Of a DNA stretch of 64,000 bases, positions 32,392-41,652 are shown in pieces (within the stretch, counting starts at the first letter, position 1; every line of letters begins with the position of its first letter). The notes under the pieces were generated by a model that made no database searches, was not told where the DNA came from, and was given only the letters and a program-made list of their open reading frames with translations. The stretch spans positions 99,747 through 163,746 of the forward strand of contig JAICSS010000001.1 of NCBI GenBank assembly GCA_025936755.1, read 5' to 3'. The stretch comes from Solirubrobacterales bacterium. GTDB taxonomy: Bacteria; Actinomycetota; Thermoleophilia; Solirubrobacterales; 70-9. A program made the translations under genes and the position numbers.

Positions 32392-34161
32392 GTGCGCACC
32401 TACGGCCGCTTGATGGGGTTCCTGCGTCCCTACCGGGCGCAGCTCTGGGGTTCGCTGGTCTTCGCCTGGGCGGCGATGGGGATGACGGTGCTGATCCCGT
32501 GGCTGATCGGCGAAGCGGTCAACGCGGTCACCCACGGGAACGAGCCGGACCTGCTGCCGCTGGCGCTGGCCATCGTCGGCGCCGGGATCCTGCGGCTGGG
32601 GCTGACGGTGGTGCGGCGGGTGGTTGCCGGCAAGGTCTCGCTGGCGGTCGAATTCGACCTGCGCCAGCAGTTCTACGCCCACCTGCAGCGGCTCGACCTC
32701 GGCTTCTTCGACTCGCAGCAGACGGGGCAGCTGATGTCGCGGGCGACCGTCGACCTGCAGTCGATCCGCTTCTTCCTCGGCTACGGGCTGATCTTCATCA
32801 CCCAGAACCTGCTGACGATCACCCTGGTGGCGGTGGTGATGATCGTGGTCAACCCGCTGCTGGGGCTGGTGGCGCTGATCCCCGCCCCGTTCGTGATCGT
32901 CGCCGCGACGAAATACAGCCAGATCTCCCGCCCGGCCCAGCAGGAGGTGCAGCAGCGGATCGGCGAACTGACCGCCGAGGCGGAGGAGAACGTCTCCGGA
33001 ATCCGCATCGTCAAGGCCTTCGCCCGCGAGGAACACCAGCTCCGCCGCTTCCAGCGCGCCGTCGCCCGCGTCTTCGAGCAGAGCATCTACACGACCCGCG
33101 TCCAGGCCTTCTTCTCGCCGCTGATCGGGCTGCTGCCGCAGATCGGGATCGCGCTGGTGCTGCTGGTCGGCGGCCGCGAGGTGATCGACGGCAGCCTCAG
33201 CCTCGGCGCCTTCGTCACCTTCTACACCTACGTCGCGATGCTCGCCGGGCCGATGCGCTCCCTCGGCATGGCGCTGGGGATGGCCCAGCGGGCCGTCGCC
33301 GGCGGCAACCGCATGTTCGAGATCCTCGACCGCGAGCCGGCGATCCAGAGCCCGGCGGGTGCGCCGGCGCTGCCGGCGGGCGGCGGCGCCGTCGAGCTGC
33401 GCGGGGTGACGCTGCGCTACAACGGCGGCTCGCCGTCGCTGACCAAGGTCGACCTGGCCGTCGAGGCCGGGAAGACGGTGGCGCTGGTGGGACCGTCGGG
33501 TTCCGGGAAGACGAGCCTGGTCGGGCTGATCGCGCGGCTCTACGATCCGAGCGAGGGGGCGGTGCTGGTCGACGGCGCCGACGTGCGCGACGTCGACATC
33601 GAGTCGCTGCGCTCGCAGATCGCCTTCGTCGCCGACGACAGCTTCCTCTTCACCGCCTCGGTCGCCGAGAACATCGCCTACGCCCACCAGGCTGCCTCGC
33701 TCGAGCAGATCGAAGCCGCTGCCCGCCGCGCTCAGGCCGACGCCTTCATCCGCGAGCTGCCCGAGGGCTATGAGACCCGGGTCGGCGAGCGCGGCCTCAC
33801 CCTCTCCGGCGGCCAGCGCCAGCGGGTCGCGATCGCCCGCGCCCTGCTCGCCGACCCGCGCATCCTCATCCTCGACGACGCCACCTCCTCGGTCGACGCG
33901 GCCACCGAGGCGGCGATCAAAGCCGGGCTGCGGGAGGCGATGGCCGGGCGGACGACCTTCATCATCGCCCACCGCCTCTCCACCGTCTCGCTCGCCGACG
34001 AGATCGTGGTGATGGACAACGGCTCGATCGTCGATCGCGGCACCCACGAGGAGCTGCTGGCGGGATGCGGCTTCTACCGCGAGATCGCCGAGCACGGCCT
34101 CGCCGACTCGGTCTTCCTCCAGCACGACCTCGAGGAGCGCGAGGAGGTGGCGCGCCTGTGA
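32392..34161 (+). CDS. ABC exporter half-transporter, degenerate-site subunit
   Basis: 589 residues: an N-terminal six-span exporter domain (to about 320) and an NBD. Walker A is GPSGSGKTSL, the signature LSGGQRQRVAIARALL, Walker B ILILDDATSSVD, and the H-loop AHRLSTVSLAD. The residue after the Walker B Asp is Asp rather than the catalytic Glu, so its own site is probably slow or dead. It pairs with the gene that follows (GTGA overlap). Together they resemble heterodimeric exporters such as BmrCD or TM287/288, which move drugs or lipids. Leaderless start. Confidence 0.9.
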   Translation: MRTYGRLMGFLRPYRAQLWGSLVFAWAAMGMTVLIPWLIGEAVNAVTHGNEPDLLPLALAIVGAGILRLGLTVVRRVVAGKVSLAVEFDLRQQFYAHLQRLDLGFFDSQQTGQLMSRATVDLQSIRFFLGYGLIFITQNLLTITLVAVVMIVVNPLLGLVALIPAPFVIVAATKYSQISRPAQQEVQQRIGELTAEAEENVSGIRIVKAFAREEHQLRRFQRAVARVFEQSIYTTRVQAFFSPLIGLLPQIGIALVLLVGGREVIDGSLSLGAFVTFYTYVAMLAGPMRSLGMALGMAQRAVAGGNRMFEILDREPAIQSPAGAPALPAGGGAVELRGVTLRYNGGSPSLTKVDLAVEAGKTVALVGPSGSGKTSLVGLIARLYDPSEGAVLVDGADVRDVDIESLRSQIAFVADDSFLFTASVAENIAYAHQAASLEQIEAAARRAQADAFIRELPEGYETRVGERGLTLSGGQRQRVAIARALLADPRILILDDATSSVDAATEAAIKAGLREAMAGRTTFIIAHRLSTVSLADEIVVMDNGSIVDRGTHEELLAGCGFYREIAEHGLADSVFLQHDLEEREEVARL

Positions 34162-36002
34162 ACGACGGCGGCGGCAGGATCGGCAACGTCGGCCGGCTCT
34201 TCGCCGACCTCTGGCGCCTGGTCCGCGGCGAGGACCAGCGGGCGCGCAAGGTGCGCTGGATGATCGGCCTGCTGCGGCCCTACCGGCGGCGCGTGGTCCT
34301 GATGTTCACCGCCCTGCTGCTGGAGACCGGCGCCGCCCTCGCCCCTCCCTACCTCCTCGGCAAGGCGATCGACAGCGGCATCGGCGCCGGCGACGTCTCC
34401 ACCCTCGACTGGATCGTCGTCGCCTTCGTCTTCGCCACCGTCCTCTACGCCGTCGCCACCTACTGGGAGACCTACCTCGTCGGCTGGATCGGGACGCGGG
34501 CGCTGCAGGACATGCGAGAGCGGATCTTCATCCACCTGCAGTCGATGTCGATCGGCTTCTTCACCCGGCGCAGCCCCGGCGTCCTGATCTCGCGGATGAC
34601 CAACGACGTCGAAGCGCTGAACCAGCTGGTCACCAACGGCCTGGTGACGATCTTCTCCAGCACCCTGACCCTGGTCGGGATCGTCGTGATCATGCTCTTC
34701 CTCGACGTCAAGCTGGCGCTGATCACCTTCGTCACCTTCCCGCTGCTGGCGGTGGCGAGCGTCGTCTTCCGGATCGTCTCCGCCGGCACCTACCGCGCCA
34801 CCCGCGAGCGCATCGCCGCGGTCACCGCCTACCTGCAGGAGACGCTCAGCGGCGTGCGGGTGGTGCGCAGCTTCGGCCAGGAGCCGCGCCACGTGGCGGC
34901 GATGACCGCTCTGAACGAACAGAACCGCGACGTCAACATGAAGACCGTCTACCTCAACGCCTCCTACTTCCCGGCGGTCGAACTGCTGGCGGCGGTGGGC
35001 ACCGCGGTGATCCTGCTCTACGGCGGCAGCCAGACGATCGACGGGGCGCTCGAAGTCGGCGTCGTCGTCGCCTTCGTCGGCTACCTGACCCGCTTCTTCG
35101 AACCGATCCAGGAACTCTCCCAGCTCTACACGACCTACCAGCAGGGGATGGCGGCGCTCGACAAGATCTTCGACCTGCTCGACACGGCGCCCGACATGGT
35201 CGACGCGCCGGGCGCGATCGATCCGGGGAGGCTGCAGGGCGAGATCGAGCTCGACGGCGTCTGGTTCTCATACGCCGAGCAGATCGCCGCCGAGAACGGC
35301 CCCGACGACGATCTCTGGGCCCTGCGCGACGTCGACCTCCACGTGCCGCCGGGACAGACCCTGGCCCTGGTCGGCGCGACCGGCGCCGGCAAGTCGACCT
35401 TCGCCAAGCTGGTCGCCCGCTTCTACGACCCGCAGAAGGGGATCGTCCGCGTCGACCGCCACGACCTTCGCGGCGTGCAGCAGCGGGCGCTCCGGCGCCA
35501 GCTCGGAATCGTTCCCCAGGAGGGCTTCCTCTTCAGCGGCAGCGTTCGCGAAAACGTCGCCTTCGGCCGGCCGGAGGCATCCGGGGAGGAGATCGAGGCG
35601 GCGCTCGCCGCCGTCGGCGCCGCCGACTTCGTCACCCGCCTCCCCCAGGGCCTCGACACCGAAGTAGGGGAGCGCGGCATCCAGCTCTCCGCCGGCCAGC
35701 GCCAGCTCCTCGCCTTCGCCCGTGCCCTCCTCGCCGAGCCCCGCATCCTCATCCTCGACGAGGCCACCTCCAACGTCGACGTCCGCACCGAGAAGACGAT
35801 CGAGCGCGGCCTCGAGCGCCTCCTCCACGGCCGCACCGCCATCGTCATCGCCCACCGCCTCTCCACCATCCGCAGAGCCGGCAAGATCGTCGTCCTGGAA
35901 CACGGCCAGATCGCGGAGCAGGGCACGCACGACGAGCTGATCGGGGCGGGTGGGCCGTATTCGAAGCTGTACGGGGCCTGGGCGGACTCTTCGGCCGCTT
36001 AG
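34158..36002 (+). CDS. ABC exporter half-transporter, catalytic subunit
   Basis: 614 residues from GTG 34158 (SD GAGGAGGTGG, 7-nt spacing; overlaps the upstream stop). Six-span domain with the exporter coupling-helix region, then NBD: Walker A GATGAGKSTFAK, Walker B ILILDEATSNVD with a canonical Glu, H-loop AHRLSTIRRAG. Its signature is LSAGQRQLL, with Ala for the first Gly. That signature faces the Walker sites of the other subunit, so the degenerate composite site has defects from both chains while the other site is intact. Substrate unknown. Confidence 0.9.
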   Translation: MNDGGGRIGNVGRLFADLWRLVRGEDQRARKVRWMIGLLRPYRRRVVLMFTALLLETGAALAPPYLLGKAIDSGIGAGDVSTLDWIVVAFVFATVLYAVATYWETYLVGWIGTRALQDMRERIFIHLQSMSIGFFTRRSPGVLISRMTNDVEALNQLVTNGLVTIFSSTLTLVGIVVIMLFLDVKLALITFVTFPLLAVASVVFRIVSAGTYRATRERIAAVTAYLQETLSGVRVVRSFGQEPRHVAAMTALNEQNRDVNMKTVYLNASYFPAVELLAAVGTAVILLYGGSQTIDGALEVGVVVAFVGYLTRFFEPIQELSQLYTTYQQGMAALDKIFDLLDTAPDMVDAPGAIDPGRLQGEIELDGVWFSYAEQIAAENGPDDDLWALRDVDLHVPPGQTLALVGATGAGKSTFAKLVARFYDPQKGIVRVDRHDLRGVQQRALRRQLGIVPQEGFLFSGSVRENVAFGRPEASGEEIEAALAAVGAADFVTRLPQGLDTEVGERGIQLSAGQRQLLAFARALLAEPRILILDEATSNVDVRTEKTIERGLERLLHGRTAIVIAHRLSTIRRAGKIVVLEHGQIAEQGTHDELIGAGGPYSKLYGAWADSSAA

Positions 36003-36070
36003 ACCCCACCCGACTCCCCAGCCGGACTCGATAACGCGAGACCGCAACCTCATGCCCAACCCACCGCGAG

Positions 36071-36107
36071 TCCGCAAAACCTGACGCATATCGTCAGCTC
36101 CTGCGGA
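36071..36107. terminator. Nested hairpin between convergent genes
   Basis: TCCGCA / TGCGGA outer stem and CTGACG / CGTCAG inner stem with 4-nt internal loops and a 5-nt apex, between the ABC operon and the leftward lipoprotein gene. Probably a bidirectional terminator. Confidence 0.5.
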
Positions 36108-36143
36108 TTCGATGCACGCCAGTCCGTGAGATTCCCTGTCAGG

Positions 36144-36881
36144 TCAACCGGGTCCCACTCCGCCCGATTCCCCACCGGTTTCCGGCGCCGCTTCCGGAGC
36201 TTCAGGACCGCCGCCCGCGCCACCGGTTTCCGGCGCCGCTTCTTCTTCGGGGGCGACTTCTTCTTCGGGGGCGGGTTCTTCGTATTCGGGTTCGACTTCG
36301 ACCCCGCCTTCGGCTTCTTCGCCTTCGAGTTCTTCGCCGCCGGGGGCGGCGGCGCTGCCGGCGGGGGTCGAGGCACCGGGTTCTTCGCTGCACTTTTCGA
36401 AGCCGTAGATCGCCGCCTGGGACTGGAAGCTTTCGAGGGCGGCCGCGGCTTCGCCGCCTTTTTCTTCGACCCCGGCCACGTCTTCGCGTTCGGCCGCCAG
36501 TTTCAGTTCGCCCTCGACCTTGCCCAGCTCTTCGGCGGCTTCCATGAATTTGGCGTAATCGCCGCTGTCGCCTTCGGGCGTCCCCAGTTCCTGCAGGCGT
36601 TCGACCATGCCGAGGTAGAGGTTGGAGATTTTTTCGCTGTTGCCGGTCGCCGAGGCCACTTCGCTTTCGGAGTTGCTGAGGGCGCCGACGGCGGCGTTGA
36701 CCTCGGCGCAGACCCCGTCGCCCTGTTCGATCAGTTCGCTCTTGGTCAGCGCGGCCGGTTCTTCGACGGTCGGAGTCGTGGTCGATTCGGTGTCGCCGCC
36801 CCCGCCCCCGCAGCCGGCGAGGAGGAGCGCCGCGAGGACGCCGAGGATCGGGAAGATCGTCTTGTGACTGGGGATCCGCAT
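36144..36881 (-). CDS. Lipoprotein with acidic Glu/Pro-rich tail
   Basis: 245 residues. A signal peptide ends LLLAGC (lipobox, Cys24), then a Gly/Thr linker and a helical domain (about 45-165, LTKSELIEQGDGVCAEVNAA ... FQSQAAIYGFEKC), in which two Cys may pair. The last 75 residues are dominated by Glu, Pro, Ala and Gly and look disordered. Most Glu codons are GAA, unlike neighbouring cytoplasmic genes that favour GAG. TAGCTT lies 7 nt before the ATG and no SD is seen, so it may be leaderless. Function unknown. Confidence 0.75.
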   Translation of the reverse strand: MRIPSHKTIFPILGVLAALLLAGCGGGGGDTESTTTPTVEEPAALTKSELIEQGDGVCAEVNAAVGALSNSESEVASATGNSEKISNLYLGMVERLQELGTPEGDSGDYAKFMEAAEELGKVEGELKLAAEREDVAGVEEKGGEAAAALESFQSQAAIYGFEKCSEEPGASTPAGSAAAPGGEELEGEEAEGGVEVEPEYEEPAPEEEVAPEEEAAPETGGAGGGPEAPEAAPETGGESGGVGPG

Positions 36882-36945
36882 GGGCGCGAAGCTAGCAAAG
36901 CGATTAGACGCTTTTGCAGGGGAGTTACGGGGGCGTGGCGATTTA

Positions 36946-37016
36946 CTGCGGCCCAGGGGCTCGAACCCCGACTTCCTCGTCCAGAGCGAGGCGTGCTGCC
37001 ATTACACCAGGCCGCA
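36946..37016 (-). tRNA. tRNA-Gln (CTG anticodon)
   Basis: Acceptor TGCGGCC/GGCCGCA with the T1-A72 pair and discriminator G typical of tRNA-Gln, anticodon stem CCTCG/CGAGG with loop CTCTGGA (anticodon at 36982-36984 on the complementary strand), T-arm CGGGG-TTCGAGC-CCCTG. 71 nt, no CCA. It follows the flavoprotein gene of the transporter operon by 25 nt. Confidence 0.93.
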
Positions 37017-37041
37017 ACGGCGCTCCCTCAGGATAAGGGAC

Positions 37042-38229
37042 TCAGTCGAAGGGAGTTCGCTCGGCGATCATCTGCCGGGCTTCGGCGAGTTCCTCGGAGC
37101 GGCCGACGCTGAGGCAGCCGGCGACCCGGTCGCCCTGCAGGTACCAGACCGAGAACTCGCCGCTGTCGCGATCGCCGCGCCAGACCTCGCGGTCCCACTC
37201 GTAGGCCGGCCCGACGTACTCCAGGCTGGCCCAGTCGGCGAGGTCGCTGAAGAAGTAGGGGACGACTTCGTAGTCGGCCCCGGCCCCGAGCATGTTGGCG
37301 GCGGCGTGGATCCCCTGCTGCATCGCCACGTCCCAGTGCTCGACGTGGATGCGGCGGCCGTGGACGACGCTCTCGTACGAGCAGCAGTCGCCCGCGGCGT
37401 AGACGCCCGGCGCCGAGGTCTCGAGCTTGGAGTCGCAGACGATCCCGCCGTCGCCGACCTCGATCCCCGCCCGCTGGGCGAGCATCGCGTCGGGCCGCAC
37501 CCCGGCGCCGACGACGACCGCGTCGCACTCGATCGCGAGGCCGCTCTCGGTGACGACGGCGCGGACGCGGCCGTCGCCCTCGAAGGCGCTCAGGGTCTCG
37601 CCCCCGTGGAAGGTGACGCCGTGCTCTTCGAGCTGCCCCTGGAACCAGCGGCCGGCGTCCTCGCCGAAGGTGCGGGAGAGCGCGACGTCCTCCATCGCGA
37701 CGATCGTGCACTTCCTCCCCCGCGCGGTCAGCGAGGCCGCCACCTCGCAGCCGATGTAGCTGCCGCCGATCAGGACCACGTGCTCGGCCGCCTCGGCGTC
37801 GGCGCGGATCGCGTCGGCGTTGCCGAAGGCGCGCAGGTAGTGGATCCCCTCGTTCTCGGCCCCCTCGACCCTGAGGATGTTGACCATCGCCCCGGTCCCG
37901 AGCAGGGCCTTGCCGAAGCCGACCTCCTCCCCGCCCTGGATCTTCGCCGTCCTCGCCTCGAGGTCCAGGCCCATCACGTTCTTCCCGGTCAACAGCTCGA
38001 CCCCGTTCTCCTCGTACCAGGAGCGGCCGCCGTTGACGTGGGCGTCCTCGCGGCCGGCGTCGCCGCGCAGGTACTCCTTCGAGATCGGCGGCCGTTCGTA
38101 GGGCGGCTCGGGCTCGCGGCCGGCCAGCAGGACCGAGCCCTCGGCGCCGCGGCGGCGCAGCTCGGCGGCGCAGTGGGCGGAGGCCATGCCTCCCCCGACC
38201 AGCAGGAAATCTACTTCGCGATCGGCCAT
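37042..38229 (-). CDS. FAD/NAD(P)-dependent ferredoxin-reductase-like oxidoreductase
   Basis: 395 residues. The N-terminal FAD-binding site VDFLLVGGGMASAHCA, the ISKEYLRG segment, the second GxGxxG-like NAD site VVLIGGSYIGCEVAAS, and the FAD-binding GVYAAGDCCSY near the C-terminus match the rubredoxin/ferredoxin reductase branch. It would pass electrons from NAD(P)H to a small iron-sulfur protein or another acceptor. No ferredoxin gene is adjacent. It ends the leftward transporter operon. Confidence 0.87.
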   Translation of the reverse strand: MADREVDFLLVGGGMASAHCAAELRRRGAEGSVLLAGREPEPPYERPPISKEYLRGDAGREDAHVNGGRSWYEENGVELLTGKNVMGLDLEARTAKIQGGEEVGFGKALLGTGAMVNILRVEGAENEGIHYLRAFGNADAIRADAEAAEHVVLIGGSYIGCEVAASLTARGRKCTIVAMEDVALSRTFGEDAGRWFQGQLEEHGVTFHGGETLSAFEGDGRVRAVVTESGLAIECDAVVVGAGVRPDAMLAQRAGIEVGDGGIVCDSKLETSAPGVYAAGDCCSYESVVHGRRIHVEHWDVAMQQGIHAAANMLGAGADYEVVPYFFSDLADWASLEYVGPAYEWDREVWRGDRDSGEFSVWYLQGDRVAGCLSVGRSEELAEARQMIAERTPFD

Positions 38230-38263
38230 ACCTACCCCGTTAGTGTCGGATTCCGCGGCGTTC

Positions 38264-38950
38264 TTACCCGCCGCCGGCGCCGTTGCCGTTGCCCTCCGGC
38301 CCGAAGAGGGTTTTCAGGTCCTCCTCCTTGCCCGGGTCTAGCACGGCGAGGATCTCGTCTCCTTCCTGCAGCACCGTGTCGGCGTTGGGCACGAAGCCCT
38401 TGCCTTCGCGCAGGACCGAGATCAGGAGGCTGCCTTCGGGCATCTTCAGGTCGCCGACCCGGCGCCCGGTGACGCCGGAGTCCTGGCCGAGCAGCATCTC
38501 GATGATCTCCAGCTGCTCCTCCTGCAGGTCGAGCAGGTGGACCAGCCCGTACTCGGGCACCTCGTGCTCGAGCAGGCGCAGGATCAGGTCGGTGGCGGAG
38601 ACCGAGGGCTTGATCCCCAGGAGGTCGAAGTGGCGGCGGTTGCGGGGGTTGTTGACGCGGGCGATGATCTGGTCGACCAGGTACTTCTCCTTCGCGACCT
38701 GGCAGATCAGCATGTTGTCCTCGTCGTCGCCGGTGACCGCGATCACCATGTCGGCGCGCTGGATCCCGGCCCGCTCCAGCACCCAGAGCTCGGAGGCGTC
38801 GCCGTAGGAGACGTTGTGCTCGAGCTCCTGCTCGACGGTCAGGTAGCGGCGGCGGTCGCTCTCGACCAGCGTCACCTCGTGCCCCTTGTCGAGCAGCTCG
38901 CGGGCGAGGTTCCACCCCACCTTCCCGGCGCCGACGACGATGATGTACAT
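38264..38950 (-). CDS. TrkA-type RCK protein (CeoC-like)
   Basis: 228 residues. An N-terminal Rossmann RCK_N domain ((M)YIIVVGAGKVGWNLARELL, later ADMVIAVTGDDEDNMLICQV) with a GxGxxG nucleotide site, and a C-terminal RCK_C/TrkA-C domain (GRRVGDLKMPEGSLLISVLR). Such soluble proteins gate K+ transporters through NAD(H)/ATP or c-di-AMP binding. With the 154-residue TrkA-N protein (17 nt away) it forms a CeoB/CeoC-like pair, adjacent to APC transporters as in mycobacteria (Rv2690c-ceoB-ceoC, from memory). Confidence 0.9.
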   Translation of the reverse strand: MYIIVVGAGKVGWNLARELLDKGHEVTLVESDRRRYLTVEQELEHNVSYGDASELWVLERAGIQRADMVIAVTGDDEDNMLICQVAKEKYLVDQIIARVNNPRNRRHFDLLGIKPSVSATDLILRLLEHEVPEYGLVHLLDLQEEQLEIIEMLLGQDSGVTGRRVGDLKMPEGSLLISVLREGKGFVPNADTVLQEGDEILAVLDPGKEEDLKTLFGPEGNGNGAGGG

Positions 38951-38967
38951 CGCTCCGCCCAGCTCCC

Positions 38968-39432
38968 CTACGCCGCCGCCGGCGCGTCGTCGGGGGAGCT
39001 GCCCCGGGCCGACGCGTCGCGCACCGCCCCCTCGAGCATGTCGATCGCGACCCGGGTCGGGCAGACCGTGTTCAGGCCCTGGCGCTGGTACCACTCGGCC
39101 CGCAGCGGATCGAGCACGCGGGCGATCACGGTCGGCACCTCGTAGCGGCGCTGGGCGATCTGGGCGATGACGATGTTGGTGTTGTCGCCGTCGGTGGAGG
39201 CGATGAAGACGTCGGCGTTCTCGATCCCGGCCGCCTCCAAGGCCTCGGTCTCGAGCCCGGCGCCGACGGTGAACTGGCCGCCGAGGTCCTCCCAGCTCTT
39301 CTCCAGGCCGACCTCGAGCCGGGCGTGGGACTCCGGATCCTCGTCGAGGCAGGAGACCAGGTGCTCCTCGCGGAGCATCGCCCGGGCGACCGAGGAGCCG
39401 ACCCGGCCGCAGCCAACGATCAGAACGAACAT
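38968..39432 (-). CDS. TrkA-N domain protein (CeoB-like)
   Basis: 154 residues, a single RCK_N Rossmann domain ((M)FVLIVGCGRVGSSVARAML, then GGQFTVGAGLETEALEAAG and ADVFIASTDGDNTNIVIAQI). It lacks a TrkA-C domain, unlike the next gene. The two probably act as a complex on the upstream APC transporters. The Ala/Ser/Asp-rich C-terminus looks like a flexible tail. Part of the leftward operon. Confidence 0.88.
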   Translation of the reverse strand: MFVLIVGCGRVGSSVARAMLREEHLVSCLDEDPESHARLEVGLEKSWEDLGGQFTVGAGLETEALEAAGIENADVFIASTDGDNTNIVIAQIAQRRYEVPTVIARVLDPLRAEWYQRQGLNTVCPTRVAIDMLEGAVRDASARGSSPDDAPAAA

Positions 39433-39466
39433 TGCCGAGATACTAGATGCGCGCCCTGGGGGCGTG

Positions 39467-41464
39467 TCATCCAGCGGGTTCCGGCGGCGCCGTGAGGAGA
39501 ACGCGGCAGGGCGCTTTCTTCAGCACGTACTCGGTCGCCGCGCCGATCTCCGCCGGCTTCGCGGCGCCGATCCCCCCGAAGACGCCGCCGCCGCGGATCT
39601 TGGTCGGCGCCTCCCCCCCGATCACGATCGCTTCGGCGTTGCTGCGGCGCGCCGCCTCGAGGATCCCGGCGCCTACCTTGCGGGCGCGGATGACGTCGGT
39701 GACGACCTCGACGTCCTCGTACTCCTCCCCCACCTCGCGCGCCCGCGCCAGCGCCCGCCGCGCCTGCTCCTCGCGCTCCTTCGGCAGCGCCGCGTCGAGC
39801 GGCAGGGTCAGCGGCACCTCGATCACGTAGACGACGTCGAGGCGCGAGTCGTGACCGCCCTTCGGGGTCCCCGCCTCGGCCGCTGCCAGCCGCCCCGCGG
39901 TGGCGACGATGTCGTCGTCGAACTTGGTCCCGAAGACCGGCACCAGGATGTTGCTGAATTCGATTTCCGGGACCTGCTTGGTCAGCGCCCGCTCGGTCAC
40001 CGAGATCCGCTTGGTCAGCGAGGTCCCCTCGAAGACCTTGCGGTAGACGACGTAGAAGGTGAGGCCGAAGGCCATCCAGCCGAGCCCGACCCAGCGCGCG
40101 GTCGTGTGGTAGGCGAGAACGCTGACGAAGGCGAGGGCGCTGACCAGGGCGGCGAAGATCGCCGGCAGCGGCAGCTCCGCCGGCCCCCAGGCGACCCCCA
40201 TCGGAATCCGGAACGGGCGTCGCTTTTCCGGTTTCGTCACCCGCAGGCGGATGATCGAGAGGTGGGCGATCGTGATCGCCAGGGTGGCGCCGAAGGCGTA
40301 GATCCCCGCCAGCAGCTTGACGCTGGTGGGGACGACGAGCCCGATCGCGATCAGGCCGCTGAGGACGATCGCGACGTAGGGCGTCGCAGTGCGGCTGTGC
40401 AGCTTGCCGAGCCAGCTGGGGATCTGGCGGTTGATCGCCAGCGTGTAGATGTGGCGGGAGACGCCGAGCATCGAGGTGCTGGCGGCCCAGATCAGGACCG
40501 GGGTCGCGACGAGGGCGACCAGCCAGCGCATCGTGTGGGCGACCCAGGCCGGTTCGTAGGCGGAAACCACCCCCAGCACCGGCTCCTCGATGAACTCGCC
40601 GCCGAGCGCGGTGTGCGGCCCGTGGGGGCCGCCGACCACGGGGACCGCCATCAGCGCGATCGCCGCCATCCCCGCGTAGACCAGCGGCACCCCGATCGCG
40701 CCGACGGTGGCGACCCGCCGCAGGTCCTCGCGGCTGACGTCGATGTCCGGCGCCAGGTCGGAGGCGGCCTCGATACCGGCGTAGGCGAGCATCGCCACCA
40801 CCGCGGCGTAGACGATGTCGCGGAAGCTCGGGTTGGTGAAGAGGTCGATCTGGTCGGTGAGCCGGTCGGGGTGCATCACCGCCAGCAGGCCGACGAGGAT
40901 CACCGCCAGCTGCAGGCCGAGGTCGGCGAGCGCCAGCAGGGTCAGCGAGCGCTGCCGCTCGCGGCCGGTGACGTTGTAGATGTTGAGCACGCAGACGAAG
41001 GCGATCACCGCCGCCGCGATCCCGACCTCCCAGCCCGGATCGCCGAAGTCGCCGCTGACCGGCTCCAGGTAGTGGGGGACCGAGATCGCCGCCAGCGCGA
41101 TCACGATCAGGTAGTCGATCAGGATCGCCCAGCCGGCGATGAAGGCGATCAGCTCGTTGAAGGCGTGGCGGGCGAAGGTCGAGGAGCCGCCGCGCTCGCG
41201 GAACATCGCCCCGCCCTCGACGTAGGTGAGCGTCGTGAGGCCGAAGAGGAGGCCGGCGGCGAGGAAGATCAGCGGCGTCAGCCCGAGGCCGCGGTCGGCG
41301 ACGACACCGAGGGCGAAGTAGATCGAGAAGCCGACCGCCGAGTAGGCGGCGGCGAAGAGCGCCGGGACGCCGAGCCCGCGCATCAGCACCGGCTCCGATC
41401 GCGGCTCCTGCGGTTGCGGGGGGCGGTTGCCGTCGCCGCCCGGCGGAGCCTCGGCGGCGCTCAC
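39467..41464 (-). CDS. APC-superfamily transporter with C-terminal UspA-like domain (copy 1)
   Basis: 665 residues. About 12 membrane spans: begins with a Pro-rich cytosolic segment, then ALFAAAYSAVGFSIYFALGV, GGSSTFARHAFNELIAFIAG and the usual APC repeats; the C-terminal ~150 residues (from FSNILVPVFGTKFDDDIVA to APCRVLL) are a universal-stress-protein fold. GTG start at 41464 overlaps the stop of the 63-residue gene. The substrate, amino acid or K+, is not fixed by sequence. KimA-type K+ importers are APC-like with a cytosolic domain that binds c-di-AMP, so a similar regulation is possible. Confidence 0.88.
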   Translation of the reverse strand: MSAAEAPPGGDGNRPPQPQEPRSEPVLMRGLGVPALFAAAYSAVGFSIYFALGVVADRGLGLTPLIFLAAGLLFGLTTLTYVEGGAMFRERGGSSTFARHAFNELIAFIAGWAILIDYLIVIALAAISVPHYLEPVSGDFGDPGWEVGIAAAVIAFVCVLNIYNVTGRERQRSLTLLALADLGLQLAVILVGLLAVMHPDRLTDQIDLFTNPSFRDIVYAAVVAMLAYAGIEAASDLAPDIDVSREDLRRVATVGAIGVPLVYAGMAAIALMAVPVVGGPHGPHTALGGEFIEEPVLGVVSAYEPAWVAHTMRWLVALVATPVLIWAASTSMLGVSRHIYTLAINRQIPSWLGKLHSRTATPYVAIVLSGLIAIGLVVPTSVKLLAGIYAFGATLAITIAHLSIIRLRVTKPEKRRPFRIPMGVAWGPAELPLPAIFAALVSALAFVSVLAYHTTARWVGLGWMAFGLTFYVVYRKVFEGTSLTKRISVTERALTKQVPEIEFSNILVPVFGTKFDDDIVATAGRLAAAEAGTPKGGHDSRLDVVYVIEVPLTLPLDAALPKEREEQARRALARAREVGEEYEDVEVVTDVIRARKVGAGILEAARRSNAEAIVIGGEAPTKIRGGGVFGGIGAAKPAEIGAATEYVLKKAPCRVLLTAPPEPAG

Positions 41465-41652
41465 CGCTCCACCCGCGATCCCAGCCAGAGCCGGCCGGCG
41501 CCGACGAGGAGGAAGGCGATGCCCATCAGGAACCCGAGCGAGGCCGGGCCGCCGCCGTTGGCGAGGGTGACCGCCAGGACCACCAGCCCGATCGCGACGA
41601 AGGCCAGCGAGAAGGCGAGGACGGCGCCGCGGTAGAAACGCTCGCCGCTCAC
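41461..41652 (-). CDS. 63-residue two-span membrane protein between two APC transporters
   Basis: Starts GTG at 41652, which overlaps the stop of copy 2 (GTGA), and its stop overlaps the start of copy 1 (GTGA). The peptide has a short head (SGERFYRG), two membrane spans (AVLAFSLAFVAIGLVVLAVTL, GFLMGIAFLLVGAGRLWLG) and an Arg-rich end. Exact coupling on both sides and two spans suggest a small subunit of the transporters. No named family recognised. Confidence 0.75.
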   Translation of the reverse strand: MSGERFYRGAVLAFSLAFVAIGLVVLAVTLANGGGPASLGFLMGIAFLLVGAGRLWLGSRVER

